Program-made: the position numbers and the translations under genes
Shown: piece after piece, positions 35,112 to 44,055 of the stretch
Numbering within the stretch: position 1 is the first letter of the stretch
Layout of the letters: each line of letters begins with the position of its first letter
The notes under the pieces: model-generated
What the model was told of the DNA's origin: nothing
Databases searched by the model: none
What the model saw: the letters and a program-made list of their open reading frames with translations, nothing else
Origin: Candidatus Thorarchaeota archaeon MP11T_1
GTDB lineage: Archaea > Asgardarchaeota > Thorarchaeia > Thorarchaeales > Thorarchaeaceae
DNA: 64,000 nt
Reading direction: 5' to 3'
Assembly (NCBI GenBank): GCA_002825515.1
Contig: PJET01000003.1
Coordinates: forward strand, 29,887-93,886

Positions 35112-37178
35112 TTAGCTTTGAGAGTGTCTGATTTTGCCCTCACGTGGACTGTATAGTATTCCTTCAGCCAACAGTTTCTCAATAACTTCTTCAGCCCTTT
35201 CACGAGGCAAACCCATGGAAACTGCTCTCTGAATCAAAGCGTCTTTATTCACCGTTGAGGTTCCTTCAGATTCCATGTCACGGATAGCTTTGATTATGAT
35301 GTCTGAGGAACTTCGTTGTGATGCACTCATTTTGGAAACAAGACGATCAATATCGATTTTTCCTGTTATTCGGTCAAGTGCCACCATACGTAGTGACTCT
35401 TCCATAAGTCGAATTGCTGCCTGAGCGTCCTCTTTGGAAACTTTAGATTGTAAAGCTATTCGAGCCCGTGCCTCTGATAAACGAACAAGTGATTCTAGTT
35501 GACGTGCTGTGATTGGAACTGGTGAAGCTCCACCTTCTGCACTCTTTCGAAGATCTACATAGAAATTCTCTATCACCTCTGCGGCCTCAGGAGATAGTTG
35601 TGGAATAACATAGCGATTGGCATATCCAATATACTTCTTTAGGAAATCAGGAGGGATAGGTGGTGTCGAACTCTGATCTTGTGGCTTCTTCATCTGGTGC
35701 ATATCAAGTATGAATTTTGCAAGCTCACGGTCTCTGGTTGCTTCTACAGTATCAACCAAAATCCAAACCAAATCAAACCTTGAAAGAATAGTGAATGGTA
35801 GTCTAATATTATCTTGAATTGAAAGCGATGATTCGTAACGCCCTAAGGTTGGGTTGGCAGCTGCAAGAATAGAAGTTCTTGCATTAAGTGTTGCGACAAT
35901 TCCAGCTTTTGCAATGCTAACTGTGTGTTGCTCCATGGCTTCATGTATTGCAGTCCGGTCATTAGGATCCATCTTATCGAATTCGTCTATACACGCAATC
36001 CCTTGGTCTGATAGAACCAATGCTCCAGCCTCAAGAGTCATAGCACCAGATTCAGTATCATGAACTACAGCTGCTGTCAGCCCAGCTGCAGTGGTCCCTT
36101 TTCCGGAGGTGTAAAGCCCTCGTGCAGCCAGTCCCGCTACAAACTTCAGAATTTGACTTTTTCCTGTTCCGGGGTCTCCAATCATCAATATGTTTGATTT
36201 ACCCCTAAGACGAGTCCCATCAGACAATGTCTTTCCAACACCACCGAAAAGGAGGAGTGCAATTGATTCTTTGATTTGTTCATGACCTTGGATAGAGGGT
36301 GCTATTGATGCATTGATTCTTTCATGAACATATGGATCCTCAGCTAGCTCCTTTATTCGCTTCTCATCCTCCTCTGATATCTCAAGTTGTTCATACTCTT
36401 TCTCTGATATCTCGATACCATTTGCTTCAATGAATATGTTAAATGTTGCAAGCTTTCCTCCTCTTCTTGAGAAATCAGGAGATGTTTGAAGTATACCAGT
36501 CACTTTGACTAATTCACCAGGTCTGGAGATATCAACAATATCGCCTTCAAGAATGACATCGACAGATCTAGGCATTTGCCCTGGTGGAAGTTCCTCGGGT
36601 GATTCTTGGATTCTGACTTTTTGCCAATCTTTGAATTGCGATTTATGAGGAAGCAAACGCATAGGTGTTTTCTTTGTACAAACTGGACATAGTGCAGGTT
36701 CTGTATATCTTCCTTCTTCTTGGGGTTGTGGTATTTCCGCCTGACAAATTCTGCAGAGAAACATTGCTTGGACTAATAGTGGTTTAACCACACTGGCTCT
36801 CATCATGATTCCACTGATATGTATCAGTTTCCCGATATGGCGTGACCTAAGAGCACGCAATGCTACATGTTCAGGATAATTCACAAAGCGTGTTTTTATG
36901 AGACTGACATCAAGACTAGCGACGTAATCCGGATCTTCAACACGCAATACTGAAACAAGAGCATTATCTGTCATCTCCAAGAATCTTTGGGGGTCTTCTG
37001 CTGCTAATGCCATGAACACATTATCGAAGCTTGTCAGGTCTTGAAAATCGATAGTGATTGATATTTCATCATTAATTGACATTTGTTGGATTCTTGACCA
37101 ATAAATCAGAATTCCTTGTACATCTTTGTAGGTTCTTAGGAACTCCTCGAATCGTTCCTGTTCATCATAACCGGACAT
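35112..37178 (-). CDS. mcm: MCM replicative DNA helicase
   Basis: 688 residues. N-terminal domain with zinc ligands CRIC...CPVC (about residues 140-170), Walker A GDPGTGKSQI, Walker B CIDEFDKM, arginine finger SRFDLVW and a C-terminal winged helix (RERAEEVIEKLLAEGI). It is the core of the CMG-like complex with GINS. GINS lies 103 bp upstream on the same strand and Hel308 45 bp downstream, consistent with one replication operon. Confidence 0.97.
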   Translation of the reverse strand: MSGYDEQERFEEFLRTYKDVQGILIYWSRIQQMSINDEISITIDFQDLTSFDNVFMALAAEDPQRFLEMTDNALVSVLRVEDPDYVASLDVSLIKTRFVNYPEHVALRALRSRHIGKLIHISGIMMRASVVKPLLVQAMFLCRICQAEIPQPQEEGRYTEPALCPVCTKKTPMRLLPHKSQFKDWQKVRIQESPEELPPGQMPRSVDVILEGDIVDISRPGELVKVTGILQTSPDFSRRGGKLATFNIFIEANGIEISEKEYEQLEISEEDEKRIKELAEDPYVHERINASIAPSIQGHEQIKESIALLLFGGVGKTLSDGTRLRGKSNILMIGDPGTGKSQILKFVAGLAARGLYTSGKGTTAAGLTAAVVHDTESGAMTLEAGALVLSDQGIACIDEFDKMDPNDRTAIHEAMEQHTVSIAKAGIVATLNARTSILAAANPTLGRYESSLSIQDNIRLPFTILSRFDLVWILVDTVEATRDRELAKFILDMHQMKKPQDQSSTPPIPPDFLKKYIGYANRYVIPQLSPEAAEVIENFYVDLRKSAEGGASPVPITARQLESLVRLSEARARIALQSKVSKEDAQAAIRLMEESLRMVALDRITGKIDIDRLVSKMSASQRSSSDIIIKAIRDMESEGTSTVNKDALIQRAVSMGLPRERAEEVIEKLLAEGILYSPREGKIRHSQS

Positions 37179-37281
37179 TTTTGATAGCCTCGATATTCAT
37201 TATTCATGAGTATGCTTCTTCTGTCAACATTCGACTCCTAGTTCTTCCTGATTTGTATTTAACGGCACTAATTCTAACTAC

Positions 37282-37851
37282 CTATTCCAGAATATTTTGG
37301 CGCCATCCAGATAGTAGATCAATTAGCTCTTCACAGAGCCATCTTTCTTCATAAGCCATTTGTTTTCTCTTATCTTGGTATGCACCTGATTTGGCTACTC
37401 GAAGTATCTTTGATAATCGAGTTTCTACCAAAAATGGAACCATGCGTTGGAGTTTTTCGATTTCGTCGTATTTTCTAGGATCTATAGATGTTCTATCACT
37501 CTGTAGTCGAAGTACTTTCCTGTTAAGGGCTGTGTATAGATATGGTTGAAATGTTTGTAGTTTGTGAGGCTGTTTTTCTTCTTCTCGATAAAGGTTCTGA
37601 AGCCTTCTTAGTGAGTCGTATGCATCTTCAGGTGCAATGTCTATGAGATCATGTTTCAAAAATCGTTCTATTACCCAGTTGGGAAAGCTGGCCCGGTCAC
37701 CTTTCTTGTACGGACCCATTTTATTACCAGCCACAATAACCTCAGGCAATGGTTTTTGAATTATGCATTCTCGAGTTTCATTAAGAAACATCATCTCAAA
37801 GCGATCCATCTCATCTTTTGCTTCGCTACATATCTTCATGAGAAACCACAT
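37282..37851 (-). CDS. GINS complex subunit (Gins15/51-like)
   Basis: 189 residues. Typical small helical GINS chain: N-terminal MFLNETRECIIQKPLPEVIV with RASFPNWVIERFLKHDLIDI (the B-domain-like part), then YTALNRKVLRLQS and VPFLVETRLSKILRVAKSGA in the helical A domain. It sits directly upstream of mcm and divergent from rfcS. Assignment as Gins15/Gins51 type rests on domain order, and a second GINS gene is not seen in the window. Confidence 0.87.
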   Translation of the reverse strand: MWFLMKICSEAKDEMDRFEMMFLNETRECIIQKPLPEVIVAGNKMGPYKKGDRASFPNWVIERFLKHDLIDIAPEDAYDSLRRLQNLYREEEKQPHKLQTFQPYLYTALNRKVLRLQSDRTSIDPRKYDEIEKLQRMVPFLVETRLSKILRVAKSGAYQDKRKQMAYEERWLCEELIDLLSGWRQNILE

Positions 37852-37949
37852 TCACTTTCTGATTTAGTTGAGATAAAGCCCTTACTCTGTATCAACGAGC
37901 CAGAGTGATTAATCCTCTGTTTCATTTGAGCAATATGATTCTGTTGGCA

Positions 37950-37961
37950 GAGAATCTTTTA
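37950..37961 (+). promoter_or_regulatory. TATA-like promoter for rfcS-rfcL
   Basis: ATCTTTTAAAGC in the divergent gins/rfcS space, about 80 bp before the RfcS start. Sequence and position only. Confidence 0.35.
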
Positions 37962-38038
37962 AAGCGCCGAAAAGGAATCATCATGAAACCTGTAGAAATG
38001 TAAGGTCATCAGGACTTCAATATTGGCGGGAACTACCA

Positions 38039-38983
38039 ATGGATTTGGATTTATGGACTGAAAAATATCGACCTCCGACCTTAGGTGAGATTATTGGCCA
38101 AGAATCAGTAATTGATAGCCTAAAGAAATTTGTAGAAACCAGAGCTGTGCCTCACTGCTTGTTTGCAGGACCACCTGGAACAAGTAAAACTACTGCAGCA
38201 ATGGCTATGGCTAGGGACCTCTTTGGTGACACCTTTGAGCGAAATTTCATGGAGCTAAATGCAAGTGATGAAAGAGGAATCGATGTTGTGAGGAATCAAA
38301 TTAAGAACTTTGCGAGGACTATGCCTTCAGGCGATGCACCATTCAAAATACTTGTTCTTGACGAAGCGGATCACCTTACAGCAGATGCCCAGCACGCCCT
38401 AAGACGCACTATGGAGTCCTATGCTGTTTCTTGCAGAATGATACTGATTTGTAATTATTCTAGTAGGATTATTCCTCCCATCCAATCAAGATGTGCAATT
38501 TTTCGTTTTTCCCGACTCAGCAGTGATGACATCACAAGTAGACTTGATTATATAGCCAAAAAGGAGGGAGTAAAACTTCTTGTTTCTGGCACCGAATCTA
38601 TTCTGTATCTTGCAGAAGGAGATATGAGAGCTGCCATCAACCTTCTTCAAGCAGCATCATCAACAGGTCAGAAGGTGACTGATGAGATCGTCTACTCAAT
38701 CTCTGGAAGAGCAAATCCAGAAACTGTAAGAAGGATGCTTAGCGATGCGAAAGAGGGAGAATTCAATCAGTCTCTTGATAGTTTGAGAAGTCTGATATAT
38801 CAGCAAGGCATTTCACCTGTGGACTTGGTGAAACAGATGCATCGTGAGATTGAAGGTCTGAATCTTGATAATCAAAAAAGGCTGGATGTATTGAACCAGA
38901 CTGCTGAGATAGAATTCCGTGTGTCTGAAGGTGCTGATGGTGAGATTCAACTTTCATCACTTTTAGCGCGTCTAGGATTGTGA
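38039..38983 (+). CDS. rfcS: Replication factor C small subunit
   Basis: 314 residues. Clamp loader AAA+ ATPase. N-terminal LWTEKYRPPTLGEIIGQ box, Walker A reading GPPGTSKT (residues 44-51), Walker B LVLDEADHL, RFC box with SRC (IQSRCAIFRF), and C-terminal collar helices. The Walker A has serine where glycine is otherwise almost invariant. rfcL follows after 21 bp. Confidence 0.95.
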   Translation: MDLDLWTEKYRPPTLGEIIGQESVIDSLKKFVETRAVPHCLFAGPPGTSKTTAAMAMARDLFGDTFERNFMELNASDERGIDVVRNQIKNFARTMPSGDAPFKILVLDEADHLTADAQHALRRTMESYAVSCRMILICNYSSRIIPPIQSRCAIFRFSRLSSDDITSRLDYIAKKEGVKLLVSGTESILYLAEGDMRAAINLLQAASSTGQKVTDEIVYSISGRANPETVRRMLSDAKEGEFNQSLDSLRSLIYQQGISPVDLVKQMHREIEGLNLDNQKRLDVLNQTAEIEFRVSEGADGEIQLSSLLARLGL

Positions 38984-39004
38984 GTAAATGAGTAGTGATT
39001 CTAA

Positions 39005-40225
39005 ATGATTGATGAACATCTACCTTGGCCAGAAAAACATCGTCCAAAAACACTTGGAAAAGTTATTGGGAATCATGAAACAATCAAGTCATTGAAAGAT
39101 TGGGTTGAATCTTGGATATCAAAAATTCCCAGCAGAAGAGCTGCTCTTATAATTGGACCGCCAGGTATAGGAAAAACTGCATCAATTGGAGCCATGGCTA
39201 ACGATTTGAATATGGAACTTGTGGAATTCAATTCAAGTGATAAAAGGAACAAGGATAGTATAGAAACATTAGTTTGGAGAGCTGCATCACAACAAACTCT
39301 CGATGGTCGACCTCGACTTATTTTGTTGGATGAGGTTGATGGTCTTTCAGGGACTAGTGATAGAGGTGGTGTGGGAGCAATTCTGAATGTAATCAAGGAC
39401 ACTGTCCATCCAATTGTCATGACTGCAAATGATCCGAATAGCCCTCGTCTTAAAGATCTCATAAAAGTGTGTCAAGTCTTCAGTTTTGAGCTTATACAGA
39501 GTAGTGATATTGAGAAAATATTGAAAGACATATTATTGGAGAACAATGTGGAAGTGTCTAGTGAAGTACTGAATGATATTGTTGAGAGTTCAGGAGGCGA
39601 CCTTCGAGCTGCAATTTCTGATTTAGAGTCTCAGGTAAGGAGTGGTTTAACATCTGTAGTAGTTGAATCAGTCATTAGGGACTCAAAACGAGGGGATGAA
39701 GAAACTCTGAGGCATTTATTCGCTTCAGCAAGTCCGAAAATTGCAAGAAAGGCACTATCTGAATCAGAGCTAAATCATGATTCATTGGTCTTATGGCTAG
39801 AGGAAAATTTACATCTTCATCTTATAACTCCAAAAGAACTTGATGAAGGATTAGAACAGCTTTCTCTTGCTGATTTAACACTTGGAAGGATCATGACAAA
39901 CCAGAATTGGAAACTACTTGCATATTTTTACGATTTCTTATCATTGGGAGTATCTATAAGTCGATCTGAAACACCGTTCCGACGTGTTAAATATTCACAA
40001 CCCTCATGGCCGCTCCTAGTGTGGAAAGGTGATAGAAAACGAGATAAACAGATTGACGTGATTTCGTCTTTATCTGCAATGACAGGAGTTTCAAAGAGAA
40101 GAGTGCGCCAAACTCACCTTGACATCATTCATGAGATTCTCAAGATCAATCCAAAGGGTCTGACTGATTTCGCGTCTTGGTTGAATGTTGATAAGTCATC
40201 ATTGGTCCAGAAAAGTGGTCGATAA
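39005..40225 (+). CDS. rfcL: Replication factor C large subunit
   Basis: 406 residues. Starts with LPWPEKHRPKTLGKVIGN, Walker A GPPGIGKTA, Walker B LLDEVDGL and the C-terminal collar (SQPSWPLLVWKGD...). Length matches crenarchaeal RfcL. The last residues DKSSLVQKSGR do not form the PCNA-interacting box often found at the RfcL C-terminus. The final 80 bp overlap the convergent truA gene. Confidence 0.93.
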   Translation: MIDEHLPWPEKHRPKTLGKVIGNHETIKSLKDWVESWISKIPSRRAALIIGPPGIGKTASIGAMANDLNMELVEFNSSDKRNKDSIETLVWRAASQQTLDGRPRLILLDEVDGLSGTSDRGGVGAILNVIKDTVHPIVMTANDPNSPRLKDLIKVCQVFSFELIQSSDIEKILKDILLENNVEVSSEVLNDIVESSGGDLRAAISDLESQVRSGLTSVVVESVIRDSKRGDEETLRHLFASASPKIARKALSESELNHDSLVLWLEENLHLHLITPKELDEGLEQLSLADLTLGRIMTNQNWKLLAYFYDFLSLGVSISRSETPFRRVKYSQPSWPLLVWKGDRKRDKQIDVISSLSAMTGVSKRRVRQTHLDIIHEILKINPKGLTDFASWLNVDKSSLVQKSGR

Positions 40226-41015
40226 CATTACCTATTGTTCTTATTGATCGTTTATATTGTTCAAGTTGATTGTATAGCTGTTTCTGGATTAGTCGGATTG
40301 CATATCTACTTGGTTTCATTTTGATTGGTACTATTGTTTCAACAAGGACTAGGTTTTCTGGTGGAGCTGGTTGAATGCCGCTTTTAAAGACTCTCTGTCC
40401 TGAGAGAATATTCTCGATGGCTTCGAGTTTAATTCTTTCAGCTCCGATTTCCGTGAGTAATGTTACTATTTTACGTACTAATTTCCATAGAAATCGAGTT
40501 CCAAAGATATCCAAGAAGTAGTCGTTGTTAGACTCGCTAATTGATATGTTCAAAATTGTTGTGTTAGTGTTTCGATCATCATCAGGTTTTGAAAGTTCAA
40601 AGAAATTATTAGACCCGATTAATAGAGCTGCTGCTTTTTTAGTAATTTGAAGATTTAGGTCAGCCCAGGATTTGTCGAGATAATATCGATAATGTCGCAT
40701 AAGTACACTGTGGCGGGGTGAAAAATCGAGAGGCGCTTTTGTAGATGCCCATAAAATGATATCGTCTGGAAGATAACGATTAACTTTATCGATATTGAAT
40801 TGATTCTCAGTAACGATCATAGCTAATTGTCCAATACTATGAACGCCTCTGTCAGTCCTTCCAGAAAATTGTACTGTTTGAGTAGAATGGGTTTCTCCGC
40901 TCCAGCTTGTAAGAGCATCGATTAATTCTCCTTGGATTGTGGTAAGACCTGGTTGAAATTGCGAACCATGATAATCGTCACCAAGGTAAAACAAACGAGA
41001 GAGATAATTTGTCAT
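40146..41015 (-). CDS. truA: tRNA pseudouridine synthase TruA/Pus3-like
   Basis: 289 residues. Catalytic aspartate in FSGRTDRGVHS, and the conserved SPRHSVLMRHYRYYL and DIFGTRFLWKLVRKI segments. Makes pseudouridine at 38-40 in the tRNA anticodon arm. It overlaps the end of rfcL tail-to-tail by 80 bp, and lies 15 bp downstream of the small wHTH gene. The C-terminal tail past residue about 255 is within the overlap and poorly conserved-looking. Confidence 0.92.
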   Translation of the reverse strand: MTNYLSRLFYLGDDYHGSQFQPGLTTIQGELIDALTSWSGETHSTQTVQFSGRTDRGVHSIGQLAMIVTENQFNIDKVNRYLPDDIILWASTKAPLDFSPRHSVLMRHYRYYLDKSWADLNLQITKKAAALLIGSNNFFELSKPDDDRNTNTTILNISISESNNDYFLDIFGTRFLWKLVRKIVTLLTEIGAERIKLEAIENILSGQRVFKSGIQPAPPENLVLVETIVPIKMKPSRYAIRLIQKQLYNQLEQYKRSIRTIGNVIDHFSGPMMTYQHSTKTRNQSDPLD

Positions 41016-41030
41016 ATCATGGATACCTCA

Positions 41031-41318
41031 TCATGACTCCCAGAGATTGAATAAACTTCTTAGTGAACGTGCCCTAAGGTCTTCAATTTTGTATCGGTAG
41101 ATTTTGATTCTCGACCCATGTGTTTTCTCTTCTATTAGTCCAGATTTTATTAAAACCCTAAGATGCGACTTCGTTGAACTATGATTAAGACCTACTCTTC
41201 TGCAGAGCTCTGATATGAGTAGCTCATTGGAGTGTGCTAGCTCTTTCAGAATCTTAATTCTGCCTCGAGATGAGAATATGTCCTCAATGGTAACCCGGGA
41301 TGAACTTTTAGCGTCCAT
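41031..41318 (-). CDS. Small winged-helix DNA-binding protein coupled to orc1-2
   Basis: 95 residues. ArsR-type HTH: IFSSRGRIKILKELAHS, LLISELCRRVGLNHSSTKSH (recognition), then a wing (EEKTHGSRIKIYRYKI). Its start codon directly abuts the stop of the Orc1/Cdc6 gene with no gap, so it is co-translated with the initiator. It could modulate initiator expression or bind the same DNA; that is inference from position. Confidence 0.82.
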   Translation of the reverse strand: MDAKSSSRVTIEDIFSSRGRIKILKELAHSNELLISELCRRVGLNHSSTKSHLRVLIKSGLIEEKTHGSRIKIYRYKIEDLRARSLRSLFNLWES

Positions 41319-42536
41319 TTATTTTCTCATTGCCTCCTTAGATGTGTCGAGTAACCCTGAAAGAAATTGCTCTAACATCTCAGCTGGAACATCAGAGAAT
41401 CCAATAAGAGTAGTTTGGCCTCTCTGGCCTGTACCTGATTTCTTTGTGTCTATTATCCCATGAGAATTAAGATCTTGAACCCATTCCCAAATCTGAGTAT
41501 GTGCACGTGGTTCTTCATAGTATTCTTCACATATAGAACGATACATGTCTTCAACTTCACCTATGGTGACATAGGCACTACGAATCTCTCTAAGTTGCCT
41601 TGCTGCAGCTAATAACAGAAGTTTATGTTGTGTGGGTAGTGTTACAAAAATCTCCTTTCGGAGTTCGGGATGAGTATCAGCTTTAGCCAGACGAGCATAA
41701 TCAGGTATTACTATATTTGTTTGATCACTATCAGCTTTTTTACCAGCACGCCATAAGAGCTCTATTGCATAGCGCGCATCACCATGTTCAGAAGCAATAT
41801 CACAGATGACTTGGATTGCTTCATCCATGACGGCTTTTTTCTCAAAAGCCATTTCTACACGGTCTCCGAGAATATCATAAAGAGCTTCGCGATTGTACTT
41901 TGAAAAACGAAGAATATTACGTTGGAGTGTGCTACGAGTACTGGAATCAAGAATATCATCATCAAGAGGAATATCACGACCAATTCCTATTATTGAAAGT
42001 CGCTGTGTTGCATTAAGTCTATCATCCATAAGTCTTGTGAGATCATATAGAATGTCAGCTCCTTTCTGTCTGATGAAATAGTCAAGTTCGTCGAGAATTA
42101 GAAGAAGATATCGGTCTTCTTCATCTAGGACCTCTACTAGCATTTGCAGCAATTCGTCAGGAGAATGTCCACGTCTGGGGAATTTAGGAATGAATTCTCT
42201 TAATACTCGAAGAAAGACCAAGTATGCAGTTTTGCTGACACGACAGTTAATATGAATGCTATGAAGTCTGATGTTTCTTCTTTTTGCAGCTTGAATCATC
42301 TGTTCTGAGAATCGTTTAGCTACAGCGGTCTTTCCAGTTCCTACTGGTCCTTCAATAATGAATCTATTACTTGTTCTACCAGGTGAGCTGATTAAGGTCT
42401 TAAAACTTTGAACAAGTGTTCTAATCTCAGATTGTCGATGAGGCAGATTTTCGGGCACATAATCAATAGACAGGAACTGTTCTGATTTGAATACACTACG
42501 TTTACTGAGCTCATCTTCAATATAGTCGTGAGTCAT
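41319..42536 (-). CDS. Orc1/Cdc6 replication initiator paralogue (second copy)
   Basis: 405 residues. AAA+ domain with Walker A GPVGTGKT (residues 63-70), Walker B LILDELDYF, SIIGIGRD sensor 1 and GDARYAIELLWRAG sensor 2; C-terminal winged helix around IWEWVQDLNSHGIID. It is more diverged than the 1066-2313 copy. Together with mcm, gins, rfcS and rfcL it marks a replication gene cluster. The upstream 200 bp contain a palindrome but no clear ORB boxes. Confidence 0.93.
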   Translation of the reverse strand: MTHDYIEDELSKRSVFKSEQFLSIDYVPENLPHRQSEIRTLVQSFKTLISSPGRTSNRFIIEGPVGTGKTAVAKRFSEQMIQAAKRRNIRLHSIHINCRVSKTAYLVFLRVLREFIPKFPRRGHSPDELLQMLVEVLDEEDRYLLLILDELDYFIRQKGADILYDLTRLMDDRLNATQRLSIIGIGRDIPLDDDILDSSTRSTLQRNILRFSKYNREALYDILGDRVEMAFEKKAVMDEAIQVICDIASEHGDARYAIELLWRAGKKADSDQTNIVIPDYARLAKADTHPELRKEIFVTLPTQHKLLLLAAARQLREIRSAYVTIGEVEDMYRSICEEYYEEPRAHTQIWEWVQDLNSHGIIDTKKSGTGQRGQTTLIGFSDVPAEMLEQFLSGLLDTSKEAMRK

Positions 42537-42590
42537 AACCGTCTGAAAGTAACTCTATTGAAGCAACTTAAAAGCATTTGCCAAATGTAC

Positions 42591-42606
42591 GATTAAACGT
42601 ATAATC
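42591..42606. repeat. 16-bp near-palindrome upstream of orc1-2
   Basis: GATTAAACGTATAATC matches its reverse complement at 14 of 16 positions. It is about 55 bp before the second initiator gene, a plausible site for autoregulation. Confidence 0.4.
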
Positions 42607-42745
42607 AAAGAGGAGGTTGCCGAAAGTATTGGCGAGCTCCTAACTCAAGATCCATATCATCGTCATATTGACTCATAGGGGTCATAGCAATCATCGCTCG
42701 CCATAGTAATATTCAATTATTCTGCCTTAAACTTGACGAAAATAA

Positions 42746-42822
42746 TGGTGCGACCGCCGGGATTTGAACCCGGCTTGGAAGCTTGGGAGGCTTCCGTCCT
42801 AACCAGACTAGACCACGGTCGC
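42746..42822 (-). tRNA. tRNA-Gly(CCC), no intron
   Basis: Acceptor GCGACCG/CGGTCGC, D arm GTCTAGTCTGGTTAGGAC, anticodon stem GAAGC/GCTTC with loop CTCCCAA (anticodon CCC), T arm CCGGG-TTCAAAT-CCCGG, discriminator A, and encoded CCA (42746-42748). A CTTTTATC TATA-like box lies about 28 bp upstream. Confidence 0.96.
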
Positions 42823-42924
42823 TTTGTGACTCACGAATTTAAATTTGATAAAAGAATATCGGAACTCTAATGGCTGCAAGAGTATACTTATCTTGGACAT
42901 AATATTGAAAGCTTATTGGGAATT

Positions 42925-44055
42925 ATGCCTATGTCCAGCAGTAATGAAATGGTTGAATTTTGGCAGGGAAACCAAGCTTGTGCAGAAGCTGCTATTGCTG
43001 CAGGTTGCAGGTTTTTTGCAGGGTATCCTATAACACCGGCATCAGAAATTGCTGAAATCATGTCAGTCAAGCTTCCTAAGATCGGAGGAGTGTATCTTCA
43101 GATGGAAGATGAGATTGCAGCCATTTCTGCTGTTATTGGTAGTTCATGGGGTGGTGTGCTCTCAATGACTGCAACTTCAGGCCCTGGGTTTAGCCTGATG
43201 CAAGAAAATATTGGATATGCCATTATGACGGAAACACCTTGTGTTATTGTGGATGTTCAAAGAGCTGGGCCTAGTACTGGTCAAGCTACAAAGGCAGCGC
43301 AAGGAGACTTTATGCAAGCCAGATGGGGCACACATGGAGATTATGAGAGTATAGTACTTTCTCCCAATTCTGCTCAAGAAACTTATGAACTCACACTAAG
43401 ATCTTTTGAGCTATCAGAAAGATTGAGACATCCTGTTATTCTGTTATCAGATGAGATTGTAGCGCATTCGCGGGAAAAGGTTGTAGTCAATAGAAGTGAG
43501 GATATTTCAGTAAAAAGAAGATATGCAATGAGAGGAGATCTACCTTATGGAGCAGTTGATAGTGAAGGGCATGCACTCATGCCAAGATTTGGGGATGGAC
43601 ATGATTTACTCATTACAGGGTCTACTCATAATGAAATGGGACTGCGAAAAACCGCAGATCCAGAGGTGCATAATAATTTGGTTCGCAGATTATCGACTAA
43701 GATTCAGAATGCTTCTAGTTTCTTGGAAGATTATCAACTTACAGGTCCTGCAAGAGCTAAATGGGGGATTGTTTCATTCGGCTCAACATCAAGGTCAGTG
43801 GATGAGTTAATGACTAGTGACTCGAAGCCAACACTGCGATCTTTAAGACTTCGAACATTGTGGCCCTTTCCGGATGATGCAGTAAGAGAATTCGCCAAAA
43901 CTGTTGATAGGTTATTAGTTCCAGAGCTAAGTCTTGGTCAGCTATCAAGAGAAGTAAATCGGGCTGTGCAGGGGTTGGTGGAGGTTATTCCTTTGAATAA
44001 GATTGGTGGAGGACTGATGATTGAACCAGATGAGATTCTTTCTGTGATATCATAG
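42925..44055 (+). CDS. korA: 2-oxoacid:ferredoxin oxidoreductase alpha subunit (KorA-like), orphan
   Basis: About 376 residues. N-terminal pyrimidine-binding domain with CRFFAGYPITPASEIAE, MEDEIAAISAVIGSSWGG, and TATSGPGFSLMQENIGYA; C-terminal transketolase-like domain. The alpha subunit carries no TPP pyrophosphate site; that is on beta. No korB, gamma or delta gene is adjacent, so the partner must lie elsewhere. Start at ATG 42925 or 42931. The last 118 bp overlap the convergent Ig-like gene. Confidence 0.88.
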   Translation: MPMSSSNEMVEFWQGNQACAEAAIAAGCRFFAGYPITPASEIAEIMSVKLPKIGGVYLQMEDEIAAISAVIGSSWGGVLSMTATSGPGFSLMQENIGYAIMTETPCVIVDVQRAGPSTGQATKAAQGDFMQARWGTHGDYESIVLSPNSAQETYELTLRSFELSERLRHPVILLSDEIVAHSREKVVVNRSEDISVKRRYAMRGDLPYGAVDSEGHALMPRFGDGHDLLITGSTHNEMGLRKTADPEVHNNLVRRLSTKIQNASSFLEDYQLTGPARAKWGIVSFGSTSRSVDELMTSDSKPTLRSLRLRTLWPFPDDAVREFAKTVDRLLVPELSLGQLSREVNRAVQGLVEVIPLNKIGGGLMIEPDEILSVIS

